A stretch of 64,000 bases of DNA from Pseudalkalibacillus sp045920555 (lineage in GTDB: Bacteria > Bacillota > Bacilli > Bacillales > Fictibacillaceae), in assembly GCF_045920555.1 (NCBI RefSeq), contig NZ_CP174509.1, forward strand, positions 4,712,001 to 4,776,000. Direction: 5' to 3'. The number at the start of each line of letters is the position of its first letter. The first letter of the stretch is position 1. This document shows positions 27,944-37,054 of the stretch, piece after piece. The translations under genes and the position numbers were made by a program. Below the pieces are notes generated by a model. That model ran no database searches and had not been told where the DNA came from. It saw only the letters and a list, made by a program, of their open reading frames with translations.

Positions 27944-29425
27944 TTAAACTTTCCTGATTTCATCCATTTGTTTGAGTTCATTCCTTAAATTCCGTATATT
28001 GGTTGATTGATCGATGATGACGCATTCAATTCCTGTCATATCAGCGAAATCATATAACTGCTCTAAAGTGACTTCCGTTGAAAAAACGGTATGATGTGCT
28101 CCTCCAGCATAGATCCACGACTCAGTAGCTTCACTTAAGGTAGGCTGAGGTTTCCAAAGAACTTTAGCAACTGGTAAGTGCGGGGTTTTTTCTTTTATAT
28201 TTACTGCCTCTACTTCATTCACTACTAAACGGAAACGCCCCCCCAATTCTATTAAGGAAGCATTGACTGCTTTTCCCTCGGTTCCATTAAAAACTAGACG
28301 TGCCGGATCATCCTTCCCTCCGATATCAAGCGGAGAGACCACGATTTCTGGCTTTTCACTAGACAGGGTAGGGCAAATTTCCAACATATGTGAGCCAAGG
28401 ACCATTTCATTTTCCGGATCTAAATGGTACGTATAATCCTCCATGAAAGAGGTTCCTTTATTATGTGAAATAATTTTCATCATTCGTAAAAGAGCAGCTG
28501 TTCTCCAGTCCCCTTCGCCTGCAAAACCGTACCCCTCTGCCATTAAGCGTTGAACAGCTAAACCAGGTAACTGCTTCATCCCATGCAAATCTTCAAAATT
28601 GGTCGTAAACGCATTATATTTTCTTGAAGATAGGAAAGATTTCAAGCCAAGTTCGATACGAGCCTGCTCCTTAATAGATGCTTGAACCTCCTCTGAATTT
28701 CCATCAAGCAGATCATATAATTCCGTATACGTATGATATAGATCTTCTACTTCCTGTTCTGTAACTTTCTCTATTTCCTCTACCAAATCACCTATTCCAT
28801 AATAATCAACTGTCCATCCGAATTTGATCTGGGCTTCCACCTTATCTCCATCGGTTACGGCTACATTACGCATGTTATCCCCAAAACGCGCTACACGAAT
28901 GTTGCTACCTTCTGTATGAGCAACGGCCGTATTCATCCATCCGGCTATTTTTCCAACAACTTCAACATCCTTCCAGTGACCCACCACAACTTTTCTCGCG
29001 ATATTCAGGCGAGATACCATGAATCCATACTCACGGTCCCCATGGGCGGATTGGTTCAAGTTCATAAAATCCATATCTATGGAGTTCCATGGAACATCCC
29101 GATTATATTGGGTATGAAGATGAAGCAAAGGCTTCTGCAGGGCCTTTAAGCCAGCAATCCACATTTTTGCCGGGGAAAAGGTATGCATCCACGTCAGCAG
29201 TCCTGCACAATGATCATCCGCATTCGCTTCAACCATGACTTTATGAATATCGTCTGAAGATGTCAGGACGGATTTGAACACGATCCGAAATGGCAAGTCT
29301 TGCTTTTCATTCAACTGATCCACGATTTCTTCTGAATGAGCCTGGACTTCTTCTAATGCTTCATTTCCGTATAAATGCTGGCTTCCTGTAACAAACCAGA
29401 ATTCATAAGGTCTGATTCTTAACAT
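27944..29425 (-). CDS. araA: L-arabinose isomerase
   Basis: 493 residues, full length for the family. Converts L-arabinose to L-ribulose in the cytosol with Mn2+. Metal-binding and catalytic Glu/His positions are present in FAGEGDWRTA, SFMEDYTYHL, VLGSHMLEICP and GGAHHTVFST. ATG at 29425, preceded by GGAAGGGG, overlaps the araB stop by 7 bases. Last of the araD-araB-araA run; a 172-base gap follows before the importer genes. Confidence 0.97.
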   Translation of the reverse strand: MLRIRPYEFWFVTGSQHLYGNEALEEVQAHSEEIVDQLNEKQDLPFRIVFKSVLTSSDDIHKVMVEANADDHCAGLLTWMHTFSPAKMWIAGLKALQKPLLHLHTQYNRDVPWNSIDMDFMNLNQSAHGDREYGFMVSRLNIARKVVVGHWKDVEVVGKIAGWMNTAVAHTEGSNIRVARFGDNMRNVAVTDGDKVEAQIKFGWTVDYYGIGDLVEEIEKVTEQEVEDLYHTYTELYDLLDGNSEEVQASIKEQARIELGLKSFLSSRKYNAFTTNFEDLHGMKQLPGLAVQRLMAEGYGFAGEGDWRTAALLRMMKIISHNKGTSFMEDYTYHLDPENEMVLGSHMLEICPTLSSEKPEIVVSPLDIGGKDDPARLVFNGTEGKAVNASLIELGGRFRLVVNEVEAVNIKEKTPHLPVAKVLWKPQPTLSEATESWIYAGGAHHTVFSTEVTLEQLYDFADMTGIECVIIDQSTNIRNLRNELKQMDEIRKV

Positions 29426-31113
29426 AATAACTGCCCCTTCCTTGCATTTGCTGGACTTCTAAGCGCTTTCAATTTTTTCATCACCTGATTTTCTCCTCTT
29501 CCAAAATAGTCATGAAGGGTAGAATATTCCTTGTATAGCTCTTCATAGATTTCAACATGAGCAGGGATCGGCTCGATCGTTTCTTCTTTTATCCTTGCCA
29601 TCTTCTCAGCGGCCTCGACGACATTATCAAACCCGCCTCGTTCGCTGCCAGCCGCTATGGCACCGAACATCGCAGCTCCCAGGGCTGGGGTTTGTTTTGA
29701 GTCAGCAATATTTATCCTGCGGTTGGTAACGTCCGCATAAATCTGCATGAGCAATTTGTTCCTTTGAGGCAGACCTCCGCAAACATAAAGTTCTTCCACA
29801 GGTACCCCATTGTGATGGAACGCCTCGACGATTTTCCTTGTCCCGAATGCTGTAGATTCAATGAGGGCCCTGTAGATTTCTTCAGGCTTCGTTTGCAGAG
29901 TGGCTCCAATCAGAAGCCCGCTTAATTCGGTGTCAACGAGTACGGAACGATTTCCATTCCACCAATCTAATACTAGAAGTCCTGTTTCACCTGGGAGATA
30001 CTCCGAAGCTTTTTGTTCTAAATATTGATGCACATCCAGTCCTTGTTTGTTCGCAGCATAGTTGACGTAAGAAGGTACACCGTGAGCAATGTACCAGGCG
30101 AAAATATCCCCTACAGCCGACTGCCCCGCTTCATATCCGTACAACCCTGGGATGATCCCATCTTCTACGACTCCGCACATGCCCTCTATATATTTTTCTT
30201 CATCTCCAAGCAATAAATGACAGATGGACGTGCCCATAGTCATGATCATTTTTCCAGGTGATGTCACTCCAAGAGCGGCTACAGACGCATGAGCATCTAC
30301 ATTTCCCACTGCTACCGGAGTCCCTTCGTACAATCCGATCCTCTTCGCCATTTCCTTCGTTATTCCACCAGCTTTGGTTCCTAAAGGGACAACTTCACCT
30401 CTTAACTTCGTATCTGTCAAATCTTCTAATCTAGGATCCAAGGATCGAAAAAAGTCTTTGCTTGGATAGCCGTTTTTTTTATGCCAAATTGATTTATACC
30501 CAGCCGTACAGCTGTTTCTCAAAAGGTTGCCCGTCAGCTGGGAGATCACCCAATCTGTAGCTTCTATGAATTGATCGGCAGCATCATAGATTTCAGGTGC
30601 CTCTTCGAGGATTTGCCATATTTTCGCAATCATCCATTCGGAAGAGATTTTACCACCGTACCGTTTCAAAAATTCTTCCCCACGCTGTTCGGCGATTCTA
30701 TTCAGTTGATTCGCTTTATCCTGAGCAGCATGATGCTTCCATAGCTTCACCCATCCATGCGGGTTATTACTCCACAAGTCACTGAAAGAAAGCGGGGAAC
30801 CTGCCTCATCGATCGGAAGCATCGTACAGGCTGTGAAGTCGATCCCTAGGCCAATGATATCCTCAGCATCAACGCCAGAAGCATCTATGACAGAAGGGAT
30901 AGATTCCTCCAGAACTTCTATATAATCACCCGGGTGTTGCAGCGCCCATTCATGTCCCAACTTAACGTCTGTTCCCGGCAGCCGCTTATCAATCACTCCA
31001 TGACGATAAGGTGTGACGTGGTCCGCAACTTCTTCCCCATTGGTTAGAGACACTAATACCGCTCGCCCGGATTCTGTCCCATAATCCACTCCAATTGCAT
31101 ACTTTGTTGACAT
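29419..31113 (-). CDS. araB: L-ribulokinase
   Basis: 564 residues, FGGY-family kinase that phosphorylates L-ribulose to L-ribulose 5-phosphate. N-terminal phosphate-binding loop GVDYGTESGRAVLVS, middle GLGIDFTACTMLP, and C-terminal nucleotide-binding region CGGLPQRNKLLM are as in known AraB proteins. ATG at 31113 with GAGGAA upstream, 18 bases after the araD stop. Cytosolic, second step of arabinose breakdown. Confidence 0.97.
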   Translation of the reverse strand: MSTKYAIGVDYGTESGRAVLVSLTNGEEVADHVTPYRHGVIDKRLPGTDVKLGHEWALQHPGDYIEVLEESIPSVIDASGVDAEDIIGLGIDFTACTMLPIDEAGSPLSFSDLWSNNPHGWVKLWKHHAAQDKANQLNRIAEQRGEEFLKRYGGKISSEWMIAKIWQILEEAPEIYDAADQFIEATDWVISQLTGNLLRNSCTAGYKSIWHKKNGYPSKDFFRSLDPRLEDLTDTKLRGEVVPLGTKAGGITKEMAKRIGLYEGTPVAVGNVDAHASVAALGVTSPGKMIMTMGTSICHLLLGDEEKYIEGMCGVVEDGIIPGLYGYEAGQSAVGDIFAWYIAHGVPSYVNYAANKQGLDVHQYLEQKASEYLPGETGLLVLDWWNGNRSVLVDTELSGLLIGATLQTKPEEIYRALIESTAFGTRKIVEAFHHNGVPVEELYVCGGLPQRNKLLMQIYADVTNRRINIADSKQTPALGAAMFGAIAAGSERGGFDNVVEAAEKMARIKEETIEPIPAHVEIYEELYKEYSTLHDYFGRGENQVMKKLKALRSPANARKGQLLC

Positions 31114-31131
31114 AACGTTCCTCCTCAGTAA

Positions 31132-31824
31132 TCATTGACCGTAATAAGCATTCGCTCCATGCTTTCGTAAATAATGCTTATCCAATAACGTTTGGTCCAT
31201 GTCGGGGGTATCAGGATTTATTTGATACGTATGAAAGGCCATTCTCGCTATCTCTTCTAAGACAACGGCATTATGTAAAGCATCCTTGGGATTACGTCCC
31301 CAATTAAACGGTGCATGACTATGAACAAGTACACCAGGAACTTGACCAGGGTGAAGGCCCCTTTTCTCAAAGGTTTCTACGATGACGTTTCCAGTTTGTT
31401 CTTCATAATCTGCATGAATTTCACCATTGGTCATCTTACGCGTACATGGAATCTCTCCGTAAAAGTAATCTGCTTGCGTCGTTCCTAAACAGGGAATACC
31501 TTTTCCTGCCTGTGCCCAGCTGGTCGCCCAGGGAGAATGGGTATGTACGACGCCTCCAAGATACGGAAATTTTCGATATAGGACTAAGTGTGTCGGTGTG
31601 TCAGATGATGGTTTTAAGTTTCCTTCAACAACATTCCCCAGAAGATCCACCACAACTAAATCTTTTGTCGTAAGCTCCTCATAAGGAACTCCGCTCGGTT
31701 TAATCACCATTGCCTGTTTTTCTTGATTGAAACCGCTTACATTCCCCCATGTAAATGTGACAAGATTAAGTTTAGGGAGAGCTTTGTTCGCCTCAAGCAC
31801 TTGCTGTTTTAAACCCTCCAGCAT
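31132..31824 (-). CDS. araD: L-ribulose-5-phosphate 4-epimerase
   Basis: 230 residues from ATG at 31824 (MLEGLKQQ, as in Bacillus AraD); the frame extends to 31845 but AGGAAGG is correctly spaced only for this ATG. Class II aldolase/epimerase fold; zinc His residues in VVHTHSPWATSW and in VLVHSHAPFNWG. Makes D-xylulose 5-phosphate for the pentose phosphate pathway. First gene of the operon, with two AraR boxes directly upstream. Confidence 0.97.
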   Translation of the reverse strand: MLEGLKQQVLEANKALPKLNLVTFTWGNVSGFNQEKQAMVIKPSGVPYEELTTKDLVVVDLLGNVVEGNLKPSSDTPTHLVLYRKFPYLGGVVHTHSPWATSWAQAGKGIPCLGTTQADYFYGEIPCTRKMTNGEIHADYEEQTGNVIVETFEKRGLHPGQVPGVLVHSHAPFNWGRNPKDALHNAVVLEEIARMAFHTYQINPDTPDMDQTLLDKHYLRKHGANAYYGQ

Positions 31825-31844
31825 AGCCATCCACCTTCCTCTCA

Positions 31845-31860
31845 ACTTATACGTATAACT
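31845..31860. promoter_or_regulatory. AraR operator 1 of araDBA
   Basis: ACTTATACGTATAACT with a perfect 12-bp palindromic core TTATACGTATAA. It ends about 20 bases before the araD start. Its centre is 42 bp from that of the second operator, about four helical turns, the arrangement used for cooperative AraR binding in B. subtilis. Confidence 0.75.
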
Positions 31861-31886
31861 TTTCCTTTCTGTTTAATCTTAAAACA

Positions 31887-31902
31887 ATTTGTACGTACAT
31901 TC
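31887..31902. promoter_or_regulatory. AraR operator 2 of araDBA
   Basis: ATTTGTACGTACATTC, nearly the B. subtilis AraR consensus ATTTGTACGTACAAAT. In phase with operator 1. Confidence 0.85.
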
Positions 31903-31995
31903 AAGAGAAAAAATGACAGAAAATAAATAATTTTTATTTTTTATGGGAAACTCCCTTCATAACAACGATCTGGGGTTCTCAAGTTATGAAAAATT

Positions 31996-32022
31996 TAAAA
32001 AAGTATTTTATACTTTCTTTAA
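31996..32022. repeat. Palindrome shared with the ytfQ-ytfR gap
   Basis: AAAAAGTAT TTT ATACTTTCTTT arrangement, the second copy of the inverted repeat at 17543-17567. Lies between the araR terminator and the araD operators. Confidence 0.55.
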
Positions 32023-32025
32023 ATA

Positions 32026-32058
32026 TAAAAAAGAGCACTATTCGTTATATAGTACTCC
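32026..32058 (-). terminator. Intrinsic terminator of araR
   Basis: GAGTACTA and TAGTGCTC pair (one T-G) around a nine-base loop and are followed on the minus strand by TTTTTTA. Ends transcription of araR before the araDBA promoter. Confidence 0.8.
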
Positions 32059-32068
32059 TTTGTATTCT

Positions 32069-33205
32069 TTACGTTGCATCCCGAAGACTTTTACTTGAAG
32101 CGTTTATATTTTTAGTAGACTGACGTAGGACCAGTTCAGGGGAATAGATCACGCTTTTCACTTCTTCAGTACCATCTTGGCTCATTTGTTTACGTTTGAT
32201 CAAGTTTAATATTAATTTTCCAGCAGTCTTTCCTAAATCAGATTTCGGATGTTCAACGGACGTTAACTTTACTTCTGACATTTCCGCCAAAAACGAGTTA
32301 TCGAAACCGATAATGGATAAATCATCAGGAACACGAAGATGTTTCTCTCGAATGACATCCAGCAGTTTCATTGCCAGTTCATCGTTATAACATACAATAG
32401 CTGTAGGATGAGGCCCTTGCTGGCTTAAGAAGGTTTTCAGCTCTTCAATCGGTTTCGTATGTTTTTCAGATGTATTATAAGGAATAATATGCTTAGGATT
32501 GATCGGTACCCCATACTCTCGATGAGATTTTAAGTATCCCTTCATCCTAAGGGTTCCTTGCATATCATCGGTTTTGAAAAACCCAAGGATCTCCTTATGG
32601 CCATTTTTAATCAAGTGCTCTGTCTGCAGGTACGCGCCCCGTTCATCATCAACGATAACTCTTACTGGCTCTAATGCATCATAATAGGCGTTAATCATGA
32701 TATATGGAATATTCAAGCGTTCAAGGTTCAAGTAATAATCAATATTCGGGTTGGAATAAGCACTCTGGGTCGGCTCAATGATGGCTCCATCAAACCCTTG
32801 AGATATAATCTTTTCTAAATAATTTCGTTCTTTTTCATGATCATTGTTTGTGTTGAATAAAGTGACATGATATCCCTGATCACTCAAATAGCCTTCAGCA
32901 CCACGAATGATCGAGGGAAAGATATAGTCAGAAATGTAAGTCGTAACAATAGCTATATTTTTCCTTGAACCTGAATCTTTTCTGGACTGCTCCGTACGAT
33001 CCGCACAAAAAGTACCTGCCCCTTGCTCTCTATAGAGCCACCCTTCGCTCACAAGCTCTCCAATCGCTAACCTGACCGTATGTCGACTCACATTGAATTG
33101 ACGCATCATCTCACTTTCTGATGAGATTTTTTCATGTGGCTTATACGTACCATCTAAAATTTTAGATTTAATAGACTTTTTGACGATCCTATATTTGGTT
33201 TCCAT
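32069..33205 (-). CDS. araR: AraR arabinose-responsive repressor (GntR/LacI chimera)
   Basis: 378 residues. N-terminal GntR-type winged helix (~1-70: SSESEMMRQFNVSRHTVRLA), then a LacI/periplasmic-binding-like effector domain (~80-370), the chimeric layout of Bacillus AraR. L-arabinose binding releases it from DNA. ATG at 33205 with GGGGTG upstream. Two AraR-like palindromes in its own upstream region suggest autoregulation. Expected targets in the window: araDBA, the ChvE-like importer and itself; no box was seen at ytfQ. Confidence 0.94.
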   Translation of the reverse strand: METKYRIVKKSIKSKILDGTYKPHEKISSESEMMRQFNVSRHTVRLAIGELVSEGWLYREQGAGTFCADRTEQSRKDSGSRKNIAIVTTYISDYIFPSIIRGAEGYLSDQGYHVTLFNTNNDHEKERNYLEKIISQGFDGAIIEPTQSAYSNPNIDYYLNLERLNIPYIMINAYYDALEPVRVIVDDERGAYLQTEHLIKNGHKEILGFFKTDDMQGTLRMKGYLKSHREYGVPINPKHIIPYNTSEKHTKPIEELKTFLSQQGPHPTAIVCYNDELAMKLLDVIREKHLRVPDDLSIIGFDNSFLAEMSEVKLTSVEHPKSDLGKTAGKLILNLIKRKQMSQDGTEEVKSVIYSPELVLRQSTKNINASSKSLRDAT

Positions 33206-33222
33206 TCATTCACCCCATTACA

Positions 33223-33238
33223 ACATATTCGTATAAGT
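33223..33238. promoter_or_regulatory. AraR-like operator close to the araR start
   Basis: ACATATTCGTATAAGT, matching 10 of 12 core bases of TTATACGTATAA. Lies 18 bases before the araR ATG. Confidence 0.55.
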
Positions 33239-33328
33239 TAGCTTACCATACTTTATCACTTAACAAAAAAGAATTATTTTAAGATATATATTAAGGTTAA
33301 CAATACATACCCAATGCACCTTGGCATT

Positions 33329-33346
33329 TTCTTGTACGGACATTTT
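33329..33346. promoter_or_regulatory. Distal AraR-like operator upstream of araR
   Basis: Contains TTGTACGGACATT, one mismatch from the TTGTACGTACATT of araDBA operator 2. Its centre is 107 bp from the proximal site. The rest of the araR-hisI gap (33347-33581) is AT-rich with no gene seen. Confidence 0.55.
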
Positions 33347-33581
33347 TAATGCCTAATCTTGTTGAAATAAAAAAATGACTTTCACCACTTGATAAATCGA
33401 AGCTCAAAATAGACCTTTGCAAAAGAAAACGATATTATTCTAACGTTTCCCTTTTCACCTCTGAAGTCATTTCATGTTAAAATAACACTTTTATGTACAC
33501 ATATCTGTGACACAATTCCTTTAAAAGTTTCTTCCAGCCTATGCAATGGTTCTTGTACCATACTAAGGTTTTTTTCCCCAT

Positions 33582-33642
33582 AAAAAATCCCCTCCAATAA
33601 ACAGTACAGTAACTTTCTTTCTACTGTCTACTTCAAGGGGAT
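33582..33642 (-). terminator. Intrinsic terminator of the his operon
   Basis: ATCCCCT and AGGGGAT close a long interrupted stem that also pairs ACAGT with ACTGT; TTTTTT follows on the minus strand. Starts 44 bases after the hisI stop. Confidence 0.75.
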
Positions 33643-33685
33643 AATAACACAGAGAGTTTTTTTATTTAAGACACAGTTTAGGCGA

Positions 33686-34336
33686 TTATTCCTTTCCGTT
33701 CTTCTTTGTATGTCGTTCTTTTAAAACAGATAAAACATCGTTGAGCGGCAGAGCCTGTTCCCTGAGTAGTACGAGCAAGTGGTAGAGCAAGTCGGCAGAT
33801 TCCCATGATAACTCGTCCTTATCGCGGTTTTTTGCCGCGATAATCACTTCTGAAGCCTCTTCACCGACTTTTTTAAGTATTTTATCTACCCCTTCTTCAA
33901 ACAGGTATGTCGTGTAGGAACCTTCCGGACGGCTGCGCTCCCGTTCAGCGATCAATTGCTCAAGCTCGGTGAGGATCGCCAAATTTCCGTCAGACCCACC
34001 TGTCTGGATCTCCTCTTCGCTAAGAAGTGAATCATTAAAGCAACTGAACGTCCCTTTGTGACAAGCAGGCCCCTTCGGATTCACTAGCACGACGAGGGCA
34101 TCCTGATCACAATCATAACGGATATCGGTTATCGTCTGCGTGTTTCCGGATGTCTCCCCTTTATGCCATAGCTCCTGCCTTGACCGGCTGTAGAACCATG
34201 TTTCCTTCGATTCGAGGGACTTTTGCAAGGATTCCTCGTTCATATAGGCGAGCGTCAGCACTTCCTTACTCTCGACATCCTGGACGATCGCTGGAAGCAA
34301 TCCTTTTTCATCAAAACGTAGCTCACTGATCTTCAT
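33686..34336 (-). CDS. hisI: Bifunctional phosphoribosyl-AMP cyclohydrolase / phosphoribosyl-ATP pyrophosphatase
   Basis: 216 residues. N-terminal HisI domain (~1-110) with SRSRQELWHKGETSGNTQ and metal ligands in YDCDQDALV and PACHKGTFSCF; C-terminal HisE domain (~125-210), an all-alpha MazG-like fold with KVGEEASEVIIAAKN. Catalyses steps 2 and 3 of histidine synthesis. Overlaps the hisF stop by 4 bases; last gene of the operon. Confidence 0.96.
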   Translation of the reverse strand: MKISELRFDEKGLLPAIVQDVESKEVLTLAYMNEESLQKSLESKETWFYSRSRQELWHKGETSGNTQTITDIRYDCDQDALVVLVNPKGPACHKGTFSCFNDSLLSEEEIQTGGSDGNLAILTELEQLIAERERSRPEGSYTTYLFEEGVDKILKKVGEEASEVIIAAKNRDKDELSWESADLLYHLLVLLREQALPLNDVLSVLKERHTKKNGKE

Positions 34337-35091
34337 CGGACGTTCACCCCTTGCTGTTTCAAATAATCTTTTACTGCTGCTATCGAGGTTTCTTTGTAAT
34401 GAAAAATAGAAGCCGCTAATGCCGCGTCCGCATCCGCTTCAGAAAAAACCTCATGGAAATGCTCGGCCGATCCTGCACCACCCGAAGCGATTACAGGGAC
34501 TGTCACCGCATCACGGACCGCTTTCGTCAGTTCGATATGAAAGCCCGATTTCTCACCATCACGGTCCATGCTCGTAAGCAGCAGCTCTCCGGCTCCTCTT
34601 TTTACAGCTTCCTTCGCCCAATCGATCACTTCCCACTCTGTAGAGCGTTGCCCGCCATTTGTATAGACCCGCCATGAGCCGAGATCTTCATCATAGCGGG
34701 CATCAATCGCGACGACGATGCATTGTGAGCCGAAATATTCCGATCCGAGCGTGATCAGATCCGGATTTTTAACCGCTGCTGTATTCAAGGAAACTTTGTC
34801 AGCTCCTGCTCGCAGTACACTCTTGATATCTTCCAAAGAGTTGATACCACCGCCGACAGTAAATGGGATTGCAAGTGTTGCCGCTACCTGCTCCACCAAG
34901 TCGATGATCACATTACGTCGTTCATTCGAAGCTGAAATATCGAGGAAAATCAGCTCATCGGCTCCTTGTTCGTCATACGCTTGAGCAAGTTCGACTGGAT
35001 CTCCTGCATCTATGATATTGACAAATTGAATGCCTTTGACAACCCGTCCATCCTTCACGTCCAGACAGGGTATGATTCGTTTCGTTAACAT
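34333..35091 (-). CDS. hisF: Imidazole glycerol phosphate synthase, cyclase subunit
   Basis: 252 residues, TIM barrel with the half-barrel signatures RIIPCLDVKDGRVVKG (catalytic Asp11) and VVAIDARYDEDLGSW (second catalytic Asp). Uses ammonia from HisH to form IGP and AICAR. ATG directly abuts the hisA stop. Two phosphate-binding loops seen (VGGGINSL, ASGGAGSAEHF). Confidence 0.97.
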   Translation of the reverse strand: MLTKRIIPCLDVKDGRVVKGIQFVNIIDAGDPVELAQAYDEQGADELIFLDISASNERRNVIIDLVEQVAATLAIPFTVGGGINSLEDIKSVLRAGADKVSLNTAAVKNPDLITLGSEYFGSQCIVVAIDARYDEDLGSWRVYTNGGQRSTEWEVIDWAKEAVKRGAGELLLTSMDRDGEKSGFHIELTKAVRDAVTVPVIASGGAGSAEHFHEVFSEADADAALAASIFHYKETSIAAVKDYLKQQGVNVR

Positions 35092-35826
35092 CTACTGACC
35101 TACCTTTTCTAGTGCTTCAGAGAGAGTGAAGCGCTCCGTGTACAGCGCCTTCCCTATGATCGCACCTTCGATTCCATCCTGCTGTCGTCCTGCTAATACT
35201 TGTAGATCCTCCATGGAGCTTACTCCGCCTGAAGCTATCACCTCAGCACCTGATTCCCTGGCAAGCTCCGCGATCGCTTCGACATTAGGGCCTTCAAGCG
35301 TTCCGTCACGTGAAATATCGGTAAAAATGAAGTGGCTGGCGCCAGCCTCTGCAAGTTCCTTCGCAAGCTCGACAGCTTTCACCTTCGAGTTATCAAGCCA
35401 GCCTTCCGTTGCGACATACCCATCACGAGCATCAAGTCCGATCGCAATCTTCCCTTTATACTTATCGAGCATCTCCTTCGTGAAAGCAGGATTTTTAACG
35501 GCCACACTTCCTAAAATGACGCGATCCACACCATTTTTCAAATAAAAATCGATATCCTCTTCTGTTCGGATGCCACCGCCGATCTGCACCTTCACATCAA
35601 GTTCAGAGGCAACTTGAAGGACATGTTTGTGATTCACTTTCTCAGCAGTTTTCGCACCATCCAAGTCCACCATATGTATCCATTGGGCACCTTGATCTGC
35701 AAAAAGCTTCGCCATTTCAAACGGGGAATCACCGTAAATAGTCTCCTGGTCATAATCCCCTTGAAATAGCCGGACGCATTTACCGCCGCGCATATCAATG
35801 GCCGGATACAGTTCAAATCGTTTCAC
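35092..35826 (-). CDS. hisA: ProFAR isomerase (HisA)
   Basis: 244 residues, TIM barrel paralogous to HisF. PAIDMRGGKCVRLFQGDY carries the N-terminal catalytic Asp, IFTDISRDGTLEGPN the second. Isomerises the ProFAR intermediate (step 4). Overlaps hisH by 14 bases. Confidence 0.97.
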   Translation of the reverse strand: MKRFELYPAIDMRGGKCVRLFQGDYDQETIYGDSPFEMAKLFADQGAQWIHMVDLDGAKTAEKVNHKHVLQVASELDVKVQIGGGIRTEEDIDFYLKNGVDRVILGSVAVKNPAFTKEMLDKYKGKIAIGLDARDGYVATEGWLDNSKVKAVELAKELAEAGASHFIFTDISRDGTLEGPNVEAIAELARESGAEVIASGGVSSMEDLQVLAGRQQDGIEGAIIGKALYTERFTLSEALEKVGQ

Positions 35827-36460
35827 CCTGCTGCCTCCTCTCTACATAAGCACCGAAGTTTTTCAGGATTTCCATGCCTGCATCACTGCTCTTTTCCGGG
35901 TGGAATTGAGCGCCGAAAATATGGTCGCGCCCTACAACAGCCGGTACTTCCTCAAAATAATCAGCCGTTGCCAGCAGTACATCCCTGTCTTCTGTCTGTA
36001 CAAGATAGGAATGGACAAAATAGACGAAGTCTGTGCTCAGGTTCTGCAGTAAAGGCGTGTCAGGCTTCTGGATGTTCATCCGATTCCAACCCATATGCGG
36101 CACTTTATATGTCGTACCATCTGACGTAATCCCTGGAAAGCGTACGACCCGTCCTGGTAAAAGCCCAAGGCCCTTCGTCAATCCGTTCTCTTCACTTTCC
36201 TCGAACAATAGCTGCATCCCGAGGCAGATTCCAAGAAGCGGCTTTCCAGATTGAACGGATTCAACGATGAATTCGTCCATGCCGTCTTTTTTCAATGCAT
36301 GCATAGCATCTTTAAAAGCACCTACACCAGGCAGCAGCAATACATCTGCTTTTGCCAGCTCCTCTTTTTTCTCTGAAAGGAAATGATCGATTTTAAGACG
36401 TCTGAGCGCATTTTGTACCGAGTGAAGGTTACCCATTCCGTAATCGACAATCCCGATCAT
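35813..36460 (-). CDS. hisH: Imidazole glycerol phosphate synthase, glutamine amidotransferase subunit
   Basis: 215 residues, class I amidotransferase. Nucleophile Cys in LLGICLGMQLLFEES and His/Glu of the triad in FGAQFHPEKSSDAG. Supplies ammonia to HisF. Starts at ATG 36460, immediately next to the hisB stop. Confidence 0.97.
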   Translation of the reverse strand: MIGIVDYGMGNLHSVQNALRRLKIDHFLSEKKEELAKADVLLLPGVGAFKDAMHALKKDGMDEFIVESVQSGKPLLGICLGMQLLFEESEENGLTKGLGLLPGRVVRFPGITSDGTTYKVPHMGWNRMNIQKPDTPLLQNLSTDFVYFVHSYLVQTEDRDVLLATADYFEEVPAVVGRDHIFGAQFHPEKSSDAGMEILKNFGAYVERRQQGETI

Positions 36461-37051
36461 TTACAGCATTCCTTTCGTCGAGGGAACACCTTTTACCCTC
36501 GGATCGATTTGCGTCGCTTCATCCAACGCCCGACCAAGTGCCTTGAAAATCGCTTCGATGATATGGTGGGTGTTCGTTCCATGATGGATGATCACATGCA
36601 GGTTCATCCTCGCTTCAATCGCAAGCTTCCATAAAAACTCGTGCACAAGCTCTGTGTCAAAGGTTCCGACTTTTTCAGAAGGGAGCTCTGCCTTCAATTC
36701 AAGATGCGGACGGTTGCTGAGATCGATAACAACCTGGGCCAATGCTTCATCCATCGGAACGATTGCATTTCCGTACCTGCGGATCCCGCGTTTATCACCA
36801 AGAGCTTCAATTAAAGCCTGTCCGAGACAGATCCCGATATCTTCTGTCGTATGATGATCATCAATCTCTGTATCCCCTTCCGCTTGGACGTTCAAATCAA
36901 ACAGTCCATGCCGGGTCCAAAGATCGAGCATATGGTTCAAAAACGGCACTGGAGATTGGATATTCGACTGACCTTCTCCGTCAATCTGGAGGCTCAGTTG
37001 GATGGCCGTTTCGTTCGTTTTCCGTGTAATCGTTGCTGTCCGTTCTGTCAT
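36461..37051 (-). CDS. hisB: Imidazoleglycerol-phosphate dehydratase
   Basis: 196 residues, monofunctional form without a phosphatase domain. Mn-binding His clusters in NHMLDLWTRHGLFDL, DDHHTTEDIG and the later HVIIHHGTNTHHIIEA. ATG at 37051 with AGGAAGAG upstream, 3 bases after the hisD stop. Confidence 0.97.
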   Translation of the reverse strand: MTERTATITRKTNETAIQLSLQIDGEGQSNIQSPVPFLNHMLDLWTRHGLFDLNVQAEGDTEIDDHHTTEDIGICLGQALIEALGDKRGIRRYGNAIVPMDEALAQVVIDLSNRPHLELKAELPSEKVGTFDTELVHEFLWKLAIEARMNLHVIIHHGTNTHHIIEAIFKALGRALDEATQIDPRVKGVPSTKGML

Positions 37052-37054
37052 GTT

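Noticed and set aside
33141..33150. TTATACGTAC inside the araR coding region resembles half of an AraR operator
   Set aside because: It is explained by the codons for Gly-Thr-Tyr-Lys in the winged-helix domain and is not a full palindrome.
33545..33561. ATGGT/ACCAT small stem near a T-run as a plus-strand terminator
   Set aside because: Five-pair stem only, and no plus-strand gene ends there.
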